In this document: piece by piece, positions 17,667 through 27,400 of the stretch
Layout: each line of letters opens with the position of its first letter
Numbering within the stretch: position 1 is the first letter of the stretch
NCBI GenBank assembly: GCA_009920765.1
Contig: RFZJ01000034.1
Location: forward strand, 1-40,919
Direction: 5' to 3'
Length of the DNA: 40,919 bases
Source of the DNA: Planctomycetota bacterium
GTDB taxonomy: Bacteria > Planctomycetota > Planctomycetia > Gemmatales > Gemmataceae
Made by a program: the position numbers and the translations under genes
The notes under the pieces: generated by a model
Told to the model about the DNA's origin: nothing
Databases searched by the model: none
The model's input: only the letters and a program-made list of their open reading frames with translations

Positions 17667-19097
17667 TTACTTGGATTTGGAAGCCTCCTTGCTGGGGGCT
17701 TTTTTGTTTTCCTGTGGTGAGCTTTCATCTCTCACTTTTACAGCAATATTATTGTCGAGCTCATCGAGGTCGCCTTTGATGAAAGCCTCATCACCCTTTG
17801 GTTTTTCCCAAGTATCACCGTTTTTAACGCTGAGGAGCTCGTGCCAAATGCCATCACTTGCGCCTAGTTTTAAACCAAGTTCAATGCACCTGCCATCTTT
17901 AAGGACGTAGGCGACAGGAAGGTCGCCCCGCTTGGTGATACAAGCAGTGGGAATAGCCAATACATTGTTGCGTTCAATTTTCACATAGCCATAGGCATAC
18001 ATCCCGGGGAGCAATTTGGCATCTGGATTGATCAGATCAATTTCAGCACGAAGAGTTCGGCTTCGAACATTGAGGGCCCAGGAGGTGCGGGTGACCTTGG
18101 CATCAATTCGCATATCGTTGAATGCCTGCACACGGACTTCAGCCTTGGTGCCTTCATTGACAAAATTGGCATCCCCCTCAGGGACATCAACAAAAACACG
18201 CACGATATCAGTTCGTGCAATTGCAAAGATGGGGGCCCCTCGGGTTGAAGATTGGTCTGGGCTCATGATTCTGGCGGTTTGATCGCCTGTTGCTGCTTGT
18301 ACAAAGTCGCCAGTGTTGGCGTTTCGAAGCACAACAATACCATCGTAGGGCGAGGGAAGCTTGATATATCCTACCAGTGCTGCAAGTCTTTTTTCATCGG
18401 CTTCAGCAACCTTGACTGTTGCTTTTGCTGCAGATACATCAACTTTAGCCTTGGCGAGGTTCGCTTCACATGCGACTCGTTCGGCATCTGCAACCATCAC
18501 TTGGGCAAGTGATGCATCGCGTGCAGATTCGTAGGAACGAAGCTGCTTTGTCGATTCATCCAAAATTTGTTGATCGACCACACGCTGTGCAACCAGGCCG
18601 GTAAGGCGTTTTACTTCTGATTGCCAGCGCACCACGTCGGCATCGAATTTTCCAACATCCGCCTTGGCTTTGGAAACCTTGGCGATGGCGGCTTTAAGAG
18701 TGCCATCTGCAGAATCGACAAGCCTTTCGGCTTGCTCCACCAAAACTTTGTCCAATACAACCGTGGCTTGTTTGAATCCATATTCTTCAATCAATTCCGG
18801 GACGAAAAGTGTCGCGAGGAGTTGATCTTTTTTAACTTTGTCACCTATATCTACATTCCACTTTTCGATATACCCCGGGATCTTGGCAAAGATCGAGGTT
18901 TGCTCATAGGCTTCAACAAAGCCTGGTTGGCCTACGGTTCTTAAAATGTTCCGTGTCTCCGCCTTGACCAAAGAAACTTCAGGCATGGTGGGACTGGGTT
19001 TGGCATGCTCGGTTTCCTTGCCACAACCCGCAACAGAAAGAATACTTAAACCTAGAATAGTTAAAGCCAGGGTTTTCGATGTAAATATAGGGGTCAT
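17667..19097 (-). CDS. RND efflux periplasmic adaptor lipoprotein (HlyD/AcrA family)
   Basis: A 476-residue membrane fusion protein. The signal peptide ends in the lipobox SVAGC (Cys25), so it is lipid-anchored. A lipoyl/barrel-sandwich half-motif, IFAKIPGYIEKWNVDIGDKVKKDQLLATL (about 69-96), precedes a long coiled-coil hairpin (about 100-235), then the second lipoyl half with LPSPYDGIVVLRN (about 248-260) and the beta-barrel and membrane-proximal domains. The C-terminal tail is Lys/Ser-rich and disordered. Its ATG overlaps the pump's TGA in an ATGA, so the two are translationally coupled. It bridges the pump to a TolC-type channel, probably the convergent one at 15989. Confidence 0.94.
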   Translation of the reverse strand: MTPIFTSKTLALTILGLSILSVAGCGKETEHAKPSPTMPEVSLVKAETRNILRTVGQPGFVEAYEQTSIFAKIPGYIEKWNVDIGDKVKKDQLLATLFVPELIEEYGFKQATVVLDKVLVEQAERLVDSADGTLKAAIAKVSKAKADVGKFDADVVRWQSEVKRLTGLVAQRVVDQQILDESTKQLRSYESARDASLAQVMVADAERVACEANLAKAKVDVSAAKATVKVAEADEKRLAALVGYIKLPSPYDGIVVLRNANTGDFVQAATGDQTARIMSPDQSSTRGAPIFAIARTDIVRVFVDVPEGDANFVNEGTKAEVRVQAFNDMRIDAKVTRTSWALNVRSRTLRAEIDLINPDAKLLPGMYAYGYVKIERNNVLAIPTACITKRGDLPVAYVLKDGRCIELGLKLGASDGIWHELLSVKNGDTWEKPKGDEAFIKGDLDELDNNIAVKVRDESSPQENKKAPSKEASKSK

Positions 19098-22000
19098 GCT
19101 AACTCCGTGCCAATAGGTGCTTTATCGGTAGGTTTATTTTCGGGGTGTAAATGTTCATGTTTATCGCCACCATCAAACTGGACCCCTGTTGGATCGTCAG
19201 GATCGATGGAAACTGAAACGGGTTTTCTGTTGCCTAGCAACATTGAAAAGACCGCTGGTAAAACTAATAGAGTACAACCGGTGGAGGCGAGTAGGCCTCC
19301 AATAACTGCACGACCAAGTGGCGCTTGCATTTGCGAGCCTTCTTCCAATGCCAATGCCATTGGAAGCATACCTGTGGTCATTGCACAAGCTGTCATGATG
19401 ATGGGTCTAAGCCTACCAGCAGCCCCTTGAACTGCAGCTTCAGTAACGGATAACCCATCTTTCCAACGATCATTCATGAAGGTGATCATCATCACCGAGT
19501 TAGACACTGAAACCCCGATACACATGATCGAACCCATGAACGATTCAATGTTAAGGGTCGTCTTGGTAAGTACCAGTGCCGTGACCACACCGGTGATAAC
19601 GCCTGGCACCGCACCAATGGAAGTCAATGCGAGCCTTGGAGATTGGAAATAAGCGGTGAGCATGACCAGGATCACGCAAACAGCAATCGAAAGCCCGACG
19701 CCAAGGGAGGAGAACATCTGGTTCATGGTTCCAGTCTGGCCGCGGGTTTCGATCAGAACGCCTGCGGGTGGAGTACCAGCATCTTTAACTGCTTGTTGCA
19801 CCAACCTTGAAGCGGTGCCAAGATCTACATCTTCAACATTTGCAGAGATACTGATATATCGTTGGGAAGAAATACGGTCGATCTGGCCTGGAGTGTTGCC
19901 TGTTTTAACATTTGCGACGTCCCGGACCATGAGTGTGACATCATTGGTGACTTGGGATAGTGGCAGGGTCTCTACATCAAGGGGAGAAACCATGCGTTGG
20001 GTGGGAACTAAAACTTCGACTTGGTAATCGAAGCCTGTCTTGGGGTTTTGCCAGTAGTTAAGGGCGATGTATCTACTGGAATTGGTGCCAACAAGAACAG
20101 AGTTACCAACCTGTTGCACATTGACCCCACTAAGGCCCGCTTTTTCGCGATCGATGTTGACATCAATGGTGGGGTAATCGAGAGACTGTTGGAATTGGAC
20201 ATCGCGAAGGCAGGAGATAGCCTTCATTTTTTCACGCACCTTAATAGCGTGGGCCCGCACGTTAGGCAGGCTGTTTCCGTAGACTACAATTTCAAGGGGA
20301 GTGGGCGAGCCAAAGCTCATCACATTGGAAACCATATCCCCTGGTTCGAACCCGAAGGTAAGGTTGGTGGAGTTTATCTTGGCCTCATCGGGTGGAACCC
20401 CCTTGGATTCCATAACCTTGGCCATCCACTGGGAAATCTCGAGTGGGAGCATCTTGCGCATTTTCTCGCGGAAAGCAGCTAATTCAATGCCACTGCCTTC
20501 TTTGAAAGCCATGCGTAAAATACCATCGTCAGGCCCACGCATCATGGTAATCATGAGGTTTAATCCATACACAGGAGCTATTTGGCCTGCATATCCAATG
20601 CTGATTTCAATTTTATCCTGACCCACTTCGCGCTCGATGATTTCCAGAATTTTCTGGCCCATCATGCGTGTGATTTCAAAGTTGGTTCCCGGGGGCGGCC
20701 TGAAACGCAATACAAACTGCCCGGAATCAATCTTGGGGAATAACTCCTGCCCCAGCATCGATCCAAAAAATGTCAGGCAGACACCTGCAATACCTATGTA
20801 GGAAGGTACCACTATCCATTTCAGTTTTACTATCCAGTGCACCAAACCTTCGTAAGCTTTTTCCACCCGTTCAAACAAACTGAGTTTGTCGCTTTTGTGT
20901 TCGTGGTGGTTTTCCTTTAACAACCAGACTGACATGACCGGCACAAAGGTGCTGGAAAGCAAGTAGGATGAAATCATCGCAAAACCAACTGCGAGCGCAA
21001 GAGGCATGAACAACGCCTTCAATGGGTCGTCCATGATAAAAGCGGGAATGAAAACGGAAAGAATACAAAACAGGGCAAGCAAACGTGCAACTGCAGTGAT
21101 GTCGTTACCTCGCCTGACCGCACGCGCCAGTGATATTTTGCCCCGCATTTGAGCATGAATGTTTTCGATTTCCACCGTTGCTTCATCAACAAGAATACCG
21201 ATGGCAAGTGCCAATCCCCCCAGAGACATAATGTTGATGCTGTTGCCTGTAATGTATAATCCAAATAGTGATCCCATGAGTGCGAGCGGAATATTGCACA
21301 CCACAACGATCACGCTTCGTAAATCCCCAAGAAACAGAAGGATCATCAATCCGGTGAGGCTAGCACCAATCAAACCTTCTGTTCCCACGCTTTTTATCGC
21401 AGTCACCACCGTGGGCGATTCATCAAACTCAAAACTGATTTTAACATCCTCTGGTAGCACCGACCTAAAGAAGGGCATCGCATCAAAAATATTCTTTACC
21501 ACGGTAAGGGTCGAGGCTGTGTCTTTCTTGATGATGGGTAGATAAACGGATTTCTTGCCATCTACCAGTGCATAACCGTAATTTACATCGGTGGCATCCG
21601 TAATGGTTGCAACATCTCTGATATAAACATTCATACCCATTCTAAGGGGGATATTGCCCAAATCTTGAATGTCGGTAACCAGGGCGTTGGTGGGTACTAG
21701 TGGCATTTGATCGCGGATATAAATATTTCCAGCAGGGATGACCACATTCCCATTCATGATTGCTTTGACCACATCTTGTGGCGAGAGATTGTAAGTTCTT
21801 AGCTTATCGGGATTGGCATTTATGAGGATGGATCGGGCATTTGGGCCGAAGGGTGGCGTACCGATGGTTCCGGGTACATTCTTTTGAACAAGGGGCCGGA
21901 TGAAATTCTGTGCCAAGTCACCCACCATGCCAAGAGGTGTCTTCTCGCTTTTTAGTACGAGATATCCAACGGGCACGCACCCCGCATCCATACGCATGAT

Positions 22001-22381
22001 CAAAGGTGGGAGGGTTCCGATTGGCATTTGCGACATTGCACGAAACGACATCGCCGAGACTTGCGCCATCGCAAGTCCCATGTCGGTACCTGGGAAAAAC
22101 GAAAGTTTAACCAAGGCGCATTGCTGGATTGAATGGGATTCAATTGCAGAAACACCATCTACATACTGAAAGTAGAGTTCGAATTGGTTGACGATCAAAC
22201 CTTCCATCTGGTAAGGGCTCATCCCACCGTATTGCAGGTAGACATAAATTCTGGGCAGATTAAGAGGCGGGAAGATATCCACCCGCATTTTGTTGAGTGC
22301 CAGTGACCCACCACCGATGAGCGCCACAACAATCATCATCATTGTTATTGGATGACGTAAAGCAAATACAATGGGATTCAT
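19094..22381 (-). CDS. RND-family efflux pump permease (second copy)
   Basis: A 1095-residue paralogue of the pump at 103-3300, with the same start (MNPIxFALRxPxT) and topology. TM4 has ILVDEATVEIENIH with D399 and E400 at identical positions to the first copy. TM10 reads IGVSVSNSVM, with Ser where AcrB has lysine. A cytoplasmic His/Lys-rich stretch (ENHHEHKSDK, about 486-495) follows TM6, and the C-terminal tail is longer and charged (DGGDKHEHLHPE). The His-rich segments might bind metal, but the TM residues do not identify a heavy-metal pump. First gene of a two-gene operon with the adaptor. Confidence 0.95.
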   Translation of the reverse strand: MNPIVFALRHPITMMMIVVALIGGGSLALNKMRVDIFPPLNLPRIYVYLQYGGMSPYQMEGLIVNQFELYFQYVDGVSAIESHSIQQCALVKLSFFPGTDMGLAMAQVSAMSFRAMSQMPIGTLPPLIMRMDAGCVPVGYLVLKSEKTPLGMVGDLAQNFIRPLVQKNVPGTIGTPPFGPNARSILINANPDKLRTYNLSPQDVVKAIMNGNVVIPAGNIYIRDQMPLVPTNALVTDIQDLGNIPLRMGMNVYIRDVATITDATDVNYGYALVDGKKSVYLPIIKKDTASTLTVVKNIFDAMPFFRSVLPEDVKISFEFDESPTVVTAIKSVGTEGLIGASLTGLMILLFLGDLRSVIVVVCNIPLALMGSLFGLYITGNSINIMSLGGLALAIGILVDEATVEIENIHAQMRGKISLARAVRRGNDITAVARLLALFCILSVFIPAFIMDDPLKALFMPLALAVGFAMISSYLLSSTFVPVMSVWLLKENHHEHKSDKLSLFERVEKAYEGLVHWIVKLKWIVVPSYIGIAGVCLTFFGSMLGQELFPKIDSGQFVLRFRPPPGTNFEITRMMGQKILEIIEREVGQDKIEISIGYAGQIAPVYGLNLMITMMRGPDDGILRMAFKEGSGIELAAFREKMRKMLPLEISQWMAKVMESKGVPPDEAKINSTNLTFGFEPGDMVSNVMSFGSPTPLEIVVYGNSLPNVRAHAIKVREKMKAISCLRDVQFQQSLDYPTIDVNIDREKAGLSGVNVQQVGNSVLVGTNSSRYIALNYWQNPKTGFDYQVEVLVPTQRMVSPLDVETLPLSQVTNDVTLMVRDVANVKTGNTPGQIDRISSQRYISISANVEDVDLGTASRLVQQAVKDAGTPPAGVLIETRGQTGTMNQMFSSLGVGLSIAVCVILVMLTAYFQSPRLALTSIGAVPGVITGVVTALVLTKTTLNIESFMGSIMCIGVSVSNSVMMITFMNDRWKDGLSVTEAAVQGAAGRLRPIIMTACAMTTGMLPMALALEEGSQMQAPLGRAVIGGLLASTGCTLLVLPAVFSMLLGNRKPVSVSIDPDDPTGVQFDGGDKHEHLHPENKPTDKAPIGTELA

Positions 22382-22431
22382 ACTGACATACTCTAAGAAT
22401 TTTGTAGTTCTAATGGAATAATATTTAGGTC

Positions 22432-22437
22432 AGTATA
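22432..22437 (-). promoter_or_regulatory. Candidate -10 element for the second RND-adaptor operon
   Basis: On the minus strand the sequence reads TATACT, five of six matches to the sigma-70 -10 consensus, 50 bases before the pump's ATG. The best -35 at 17-18 bases (GTACAA/AGTACA) matches only three of six, so the promoter is weak or needs an activator. The rest of 22438-22610 is AT-rich with no other signal I can support. Confidence 0.3.
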
Positions 22438-22624
22438 ACGGGTAACAAGCGAATTTGTACTTGGTAAATTAATATTTTTAAAGGTGCTATCGTTTAATTA
22501 CTCTACCCAAATTATGATTGGAACGAATATAGGGATTATGCTGAAAAAAGTATTAGTTTTCCCGAAGCATTTCACCTCTTAAAAGGTTAGCTCAATCATA
22601 TCTACAATTATCCGGAGGTGTTGT

Positions 22625-22801
22625 ATGATACATAAAATGTCTTTCAGGGTCGGAAGCGCCAGCAACCGTAACAATTACTTGTCGCTAAAATCGCCAATGC
22701 ATAATGGCCTAGCCAGAAAATCAAAGGCGCAAGATGTGCAGATGCTTCTTTGGGTCTTGGTGCTAATGATTCCTGACTTTGGAGTTTTTAGGAAAGACTA
22801 A
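22625..22801 (+). CDS. Small ORF with strong ribosome binding site, unknown function
   Basis: A 58-codon ORF starting MIHKMSFRVGS, in the 688-base gap between the RND operon and the Tat Gfo/Idh/MocA gene. Its ribosome binding site, CCGGAGG with GGAGG 6 bases from the ATG, is the best in the window. The product is basic and polar in its first 38 residues, then has a hydrophobic stretch (VQMLLWVLVLMIPDF). I recognise no family. It could be a small membrane-associated protein, a leader peptide or a chance ORF; only the ribosome binding site argues for translation. Confidence 0.4.
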   Translation: MIHKMSFRVGSASNRNNYLSLKSPMHNGLARKSKAQDVQMLLWVLVLMIPDFGVFRKD

Positions 22802-23069
22802 TCACGGAGGAAGGACTGCCTCGCCCTCGCAATCATTTACACCATCGCTGCTGCTACTAAAAGATGTGATTTAATTTTGTCGCGGATCTTCTTCTTGGCT
22901 GGCCTTTGCTTGGATTTCAGGCTTCGAAAGAAAATGTGGGTAAGAGTTAGCAAAGCTTGGGATGGATGGGTCAGCTTTCCTTTTCTGTTGTGAATAAAAT
23001 CAATTTTGCTACGATGGCAAAGTAGTTTTCCCGCCGGATCAATTTTATCTTTGTTAGGATCCAATCACC
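22802..23069. other. Intergenic stretch without a supported gene
   Basis: Between the small ORF and the Gfo/Idh/MocA start I see no RNA gene, terminator or clear promoter. Overlapping minus-strand open frames (22837-23064 and 22971-23210) have Lys/Arg-rich translations that resemble no family, and the second runs into the Gfo gene, so I do not call them. AGGA at 23057-23060 serves as the ribosome binding site for the gene at 23070. Confidence 0.5.
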
Positions 23070-24377
23070 ATGGCTGTCCATCCTAGAAGGACGTTCCTTA
23101 AAAAAAATCTGGCTCTTGGAACGGGCGCACTCCTTACAACAAGTGTCAAGGCTGCAGAAAAAACAATCAAGGTTGGATTTATCGGCCCCGGGGGCATGGG
23201 AACCAACCATCTAAGATTGCTTGTGCAACGTAAGGATGTAAGTATTGATTATATTTGTGAGCCTGATGCTAACAGGATGGCTAACGCAATCAAAATTGTC
23301 CAAGATGCAAAGGGTAATCAACCCAAGGGCGTCAAGGATATGCGCCAGGTGCTGGATGATAAATCGATCGATGCTGTTTGGGTTGCCACACCCGACCACT
23401 GGCATGGGCCTGCAACAATTCTTGCTTGTGATGCGGGCAAGCATGTATATGTCGAAAAACCATGCAGCCATAATATCCGTGAAGGCCGATTGATGATCGA
23501 GGCAGCCCGGAGGAATAAAAAAATTGTGCAGGTAGGCACCCAGTCGCGTAGCACTGCTCATGTTCAGCAAGCAATGAAGAAAATCTACGAAGGTGCGATT
23601 GGTGAAGTTTTGGTCTCTAAAGCCTGGAACAGCCAACTGCGTAGAGATACGGGTAAACAAAAAGCCTCCAATCCCCCCGATAATCTCGATTATGATCTTT
23701 GGATTGGACCTGCTCCAATGCGACCTTACCAATCCAACCTGTTGCCAGGTATATGGCGCTGGTGGTTCGATTTTGGCACCGGTGATGCAGGCAACGATGG
23801 TGTTCATGAAATAGATATCGCACGCTGGGGCCTTGGTGTTAACACCCACCCTTCCACCATTGCTGCCTTGGGTGGCAAAAGCTTCTTCAATGATGATCAG
23901 CAATTCCCTGATACCATGTATTGTGCATTTGAATATCCGGGTGCTTCCAAGGAAGGAAAGTCAAAGCAATTGATCTATGAGCATCGGATCTGGTCGCCTT
24001 ACATTCAGGAAGGCTTTGAAAATGGCAATGCTTTCTATGGTACCAAGGGTATGATCATCCTTGGTAAAAGCGCTGGCTGGCAACTCTTTGGCCCGAAAAA
24101 CAAACTCATCGAATCGGGCAAGGGTTCTCCCGATGTTGCCGCCCATCATCAAAACTTCATTGATTGTATTCATTCGGGGAAACTGCCCAATGGGGATATT
24201 GCAGAAGGGCACCTTAGCGCTTCGCTGGCCCATCTTGCAAATATCGCCTGCAGGTTGAACAAAAGCTTTTCATTTGATCCAGCGAATGAAAAAGTCACAG
24301 ATCTTCCCGCTGCAGATAAACTGGTTCGTAGGACTTACCGTGAAGGTGGCCATTGGGCTATTCCCAAGGGGGTTTGA
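23070..24377 (+). CDS. Tat-exported Gfo/Idh/MocA family oxidoreductase
   Basis: A 435-residue enzyme with a twin-arginine signal (PRRTFLKK, 5-12; hydrophobic core to about Ala29). A Rossmann motif, GFIGPGGMG, lies at 36-44 and EKP at 129-131. The C-terminal domain has GDAGNDGVHEIDIARWGLG, the His-Glu-Ile-Asp motif of the active site. Exported members carry tightly bound NAD(P) and are very common in planctomycetes and Bacteroidetes, where related enzymes make or reduce 3-keto-sugars. AGGA lies 9 bases before the ATG. Its stop codon lies inside the first copy of a 27-base repeat (24372-24398), and the di-heme protein gene follows. Confidence 0.94.
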   Translation: MAVHPRRTFLKKNLALGTGALLTTSVKAAEKTIKVGFIGPGGMGTNHLRLLVQRKDVSIDYICEPDANRMANAIKIVQDAKGNQPKGVKDMRQVLDDKSIDAVWVATPDHWHGPATILACDAGKHVYVEKPCSHNIREGRLMIEAARRNKKIVQVGTQSRSTAHVQQAMKKIYEGAIGEVLVSKAWNSQLRRDTGKQKASNPPDNLDYDLWIGPAPMRPYQSNLLPGIWRWWFDFGTGDAGNDGVHEIDIARWGLGVNTHPSTIAALGGKSFFNDDQQFPDTMYCAFEYPGASKEGKSKQLIYEHRIWSPYIQEGFENGNAFYGTKGMIILGKSAGWQLFGPKNKLIESGKGSPDVAAHHQNFIDCIHSGKLPNGDIAEGHLSASLAHLANIACRLNKSFSFDPANEKVTDLPAADKLVRRTYREGGHWAIPKGV

Positions 24378-24398
24378 TTTTTAAACAAGGAGCATTGT
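24372..24398 (+). repeat. 27-base repeat, copy 1 (Gfo stop codon plus ribosome binding site)
   Basis: Matches 27626-27652 at 26 of 27 positions; core TTAAACAAGGAGCATTG. Copy 1 contains the Gfo/Idh/MocA stop (24375-24377) and an AAGGAG that is badly placed for the next gene (27 bases before its first ATG, 57 before the preferred one). Copy 2 has the same AAGGAG ideally placed before the esterase's GTG. Confidence 0.85.
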
Positions 24399-24449
24399 TC
24401 CTACATTATTTTCTTATTCATGTTCTGGCTTAAAAACTTGGTAATTCTA

Positions 24450-27400
24450 ATGAAAGCACTCTATTTGTATGTAGTCTTGGTAATTTCCTTTATTTGCTTG
24501 AACGGGATCCCTGCTATTGGTCAGCAAAAAAAGGAAGAGTTGTTCCTTGCACCAATCAATCTTCAGGTTCCTCATATAGGCACTGATAAATCAGTCAAAT
24601 ATGATTTTGATATTGTTTATGTGCGTACTCCGCGAAAAGGTGATAAGGCTGCTAGTCTTTGGGCTGAAATTGCCCACCCATCAATCATGGATTCCAAAGG
24701 AGACCTGATGCTTTTGCATCCCGATGGTAAGGAAGAGTTGCTTGTAGAAGGTGGCGAAGATGGGTCTGTTACCGATCCTTATGTTTCTTTTGATGGGCAA
24801 TGGGTTTATTTCTCACACATTCAAGGCCTTAAAGGAACCAGCCAGCATGGACAATCTCCTTTCAAGGGTGCTGATATTTTTAAAATACATGTGCCCAGTC
24901 GTAAGATCGTCCAGTTGACTCATCAGGAATGGACACCCAATACTGGTGCTGCCAACTGGGCCAGTGATATTCGTAAACCGGAAAAAGATAAAACTTCGCT
25001 TAACTATGGCGTTCTTAACTTGGGCCCCTGCCCTTTACCCGGTGGTAGGATTGTATTCACCAGTAACCGTAACGCCTTTAAACCGCCCAAGCATCCATCG
25101 CCTTGCCTGCAATTGTTTGTGATGGATGAGGATGGAAAAAATGTTGAAATGATTGGCCACCTCAATATTGGCATGGCCTTGCACCCAGCCATTCTTAAAG
25201 ATGGCAGGATTGTGTTCAGTTCCCTTGAATCTCAGGGGTTGCGCAACTCGATATTGTGGGGCCTTTGGCAGATTCATCCGGATGGAACCAACTGGGGCCC
25301 GTTGCTTAGTGCTTTTGATACTGGTGGTGCGCCCAATGCTTTTCACTTTCAATCCCAACTTTCAGATGGCCATATCATTGCAGAGGAATATTACAATCAA
25401 AACAATAGTGGTTTTGGTTCATACTTGAAACTGCCTCCCCAACATCCCGAGGAATATTCCGCCTTCGGGCCAGCATATCTTCAAGATCCCCGCAATCCCG
25501 CCATGCGTTTTGGGCGTCACAACAATGGTAAGGGCAAGTATTATCGACTGCCTTTCAGTCCCTTTGGTATTGAATCATTCACTCCATTTGCCCTTAATGG
25601 GGAGGGGCCCGCAGATCCCTCCATTCTCGGTGATAAACTTTCCCCTACGGTGGGCAAGTTCACCCATCCTTCGGGCTCCCCAGATAATCATCTACTTACT
25701 TGTTATTCACCCGGTCCCGTAAATCATCAGTATGCTCATTTTCCCATGCCTGATGGTGGGATTTATCTCATTAAGAATGGTCAACCGGTTGCAGAACCTT
25801 CGCAAATGCTTCTTATAAAGAACGATCCCAACTTCAATGAACAATGGCCCAGGGCGCTTGTTTCCTACAAGCGAACTTATGGTATTGATGAACCAAAAAA
25901 TCTTACTCCCCTTGCGAATGATGGAAAACTATCTGCATCGCTTCCGGCTGGTACTCCTTTCGGTTTGATAGGTACCAGCAGTTTCTATAAACGGGAAAGT
26001 TATCCAGGGGGTGCTGTGGCTGCAGGGAGTGTCACTGCTACCTATGCAGGTAAGAAAACCGATGGCTATGAAGGTCTTGATCCTTTTAATACTTCTGAAA
26101 ATGGCGCTTCGCTGAATTGGTTTAATCAGGGTTCTGATGCAGGCAAATATAGCAACGATGATATCCATGCACTTCGAATTTTGGTAATGGAGCCTACCAC
26201 TGATCGCGGCCAGGGTTTTAAGCAGGGCCGTCGGTTTTATAGTCACGCCCAGGAACGCCTTCGCATTTTAGGCGAACTTCCACTTCGTCATTTTCTTGAT
26301 CAAGGGGATATATCAGGAAAGCAAGCTATTGATCCTGATGGTAACCCTGATACCAGTTTCCTTGCCAAGATCCCTGCCAATACTGCCTTTACTTTCCAGA
26401 CGATCGACAAGCACGGCATGGTTCTAAACATGGCTCAAAATTGGCACCAGGTCCGTCCGGGGGAAATTCGCAATAACTGTGGAGGTTGTCATTCCCACAG
26501 CCAGAAGCCCACTCTTTTTGAAAAGACAGCCTCTGCAAATGAAGATTATCAGATTTTTGACCTTACAAAAAAGACGCCCCTGCTTACCTCGAAGGCAAAG
26601 GATGAATCTTCAAAGGTTTGGGATGCGAAGAATGAAACCGGGTTGCGTTATGAAGATGGTATTAAGAATGTTGAGTATTTCCGTCACATCAAACCCCTGC
26701 TTGATCGCAGTTGTATTTCTTGCCATACCAAAAAAGTTGACGATCCTCCTGCCCGGTTGATTCTTGACGATGATATGTTTATGAATGTTCCTAATGGACC
26801 AAGTCTACCAGGAACTTACTTCAGATTAGCGCATGATAGTCATGCAAAGTTTGGTTATAAGCCTGTCATTCATAATGGTGAATGGAGGCAGACTAATGCC
26901 TCTCGTTACGTTCGCAAGTTTCAATCCCGTAGAAGCCTGCTCACATGGAAAATCATGGGGCAGCGAACCGATGGTTGGACCAATGATGACTTCCCCACTG
27001 AAACCTCCCCTGGAGATGCCAGCACTCTTATGTGGAGGGGGCAACCTGTTGCCAACACGCCCGCCAATCGTAATTTGGCAGATCTTGATTACAACGGCAT
27101 GATGTGTCCGCCTCCCGGTTCCAAAGGGCCGCCACTTTCATATGAAGATAAACTTACTTTTATTCGTTGGATTGACCTTGGTTGTCCGATTGATCTTGAT
27201 TTTGATCCATCAAATCCTGAAAACCGTGGTTATGGATGGATGCTGGATGATAATCGCCCAACCCTTGCCCTTACTTATCCAAAGCCCAATGGTAATCCAA
27301 CCCTTACCCGGATTCTTGTTGGCATGCACGATTATTACAGTGGACTGAATCTTTCAACCTTCAAGGTGGTTGCAGACTTTGCCATCAATGAAGTTCCCGC

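Noticed and set aside
22837..23210. Two overlapping minus-strand open frames in and beyond the 688-base gap
   Set aside because: Lys/Arg-rich, no ribosome binding site, no family; one runs into the next gene.
23211..23903. A 230-codon minus-strand open frame within the Tat Gfo/Idh/MocA gene
   Set aside because: Antisense shadow with no recognisable domain.
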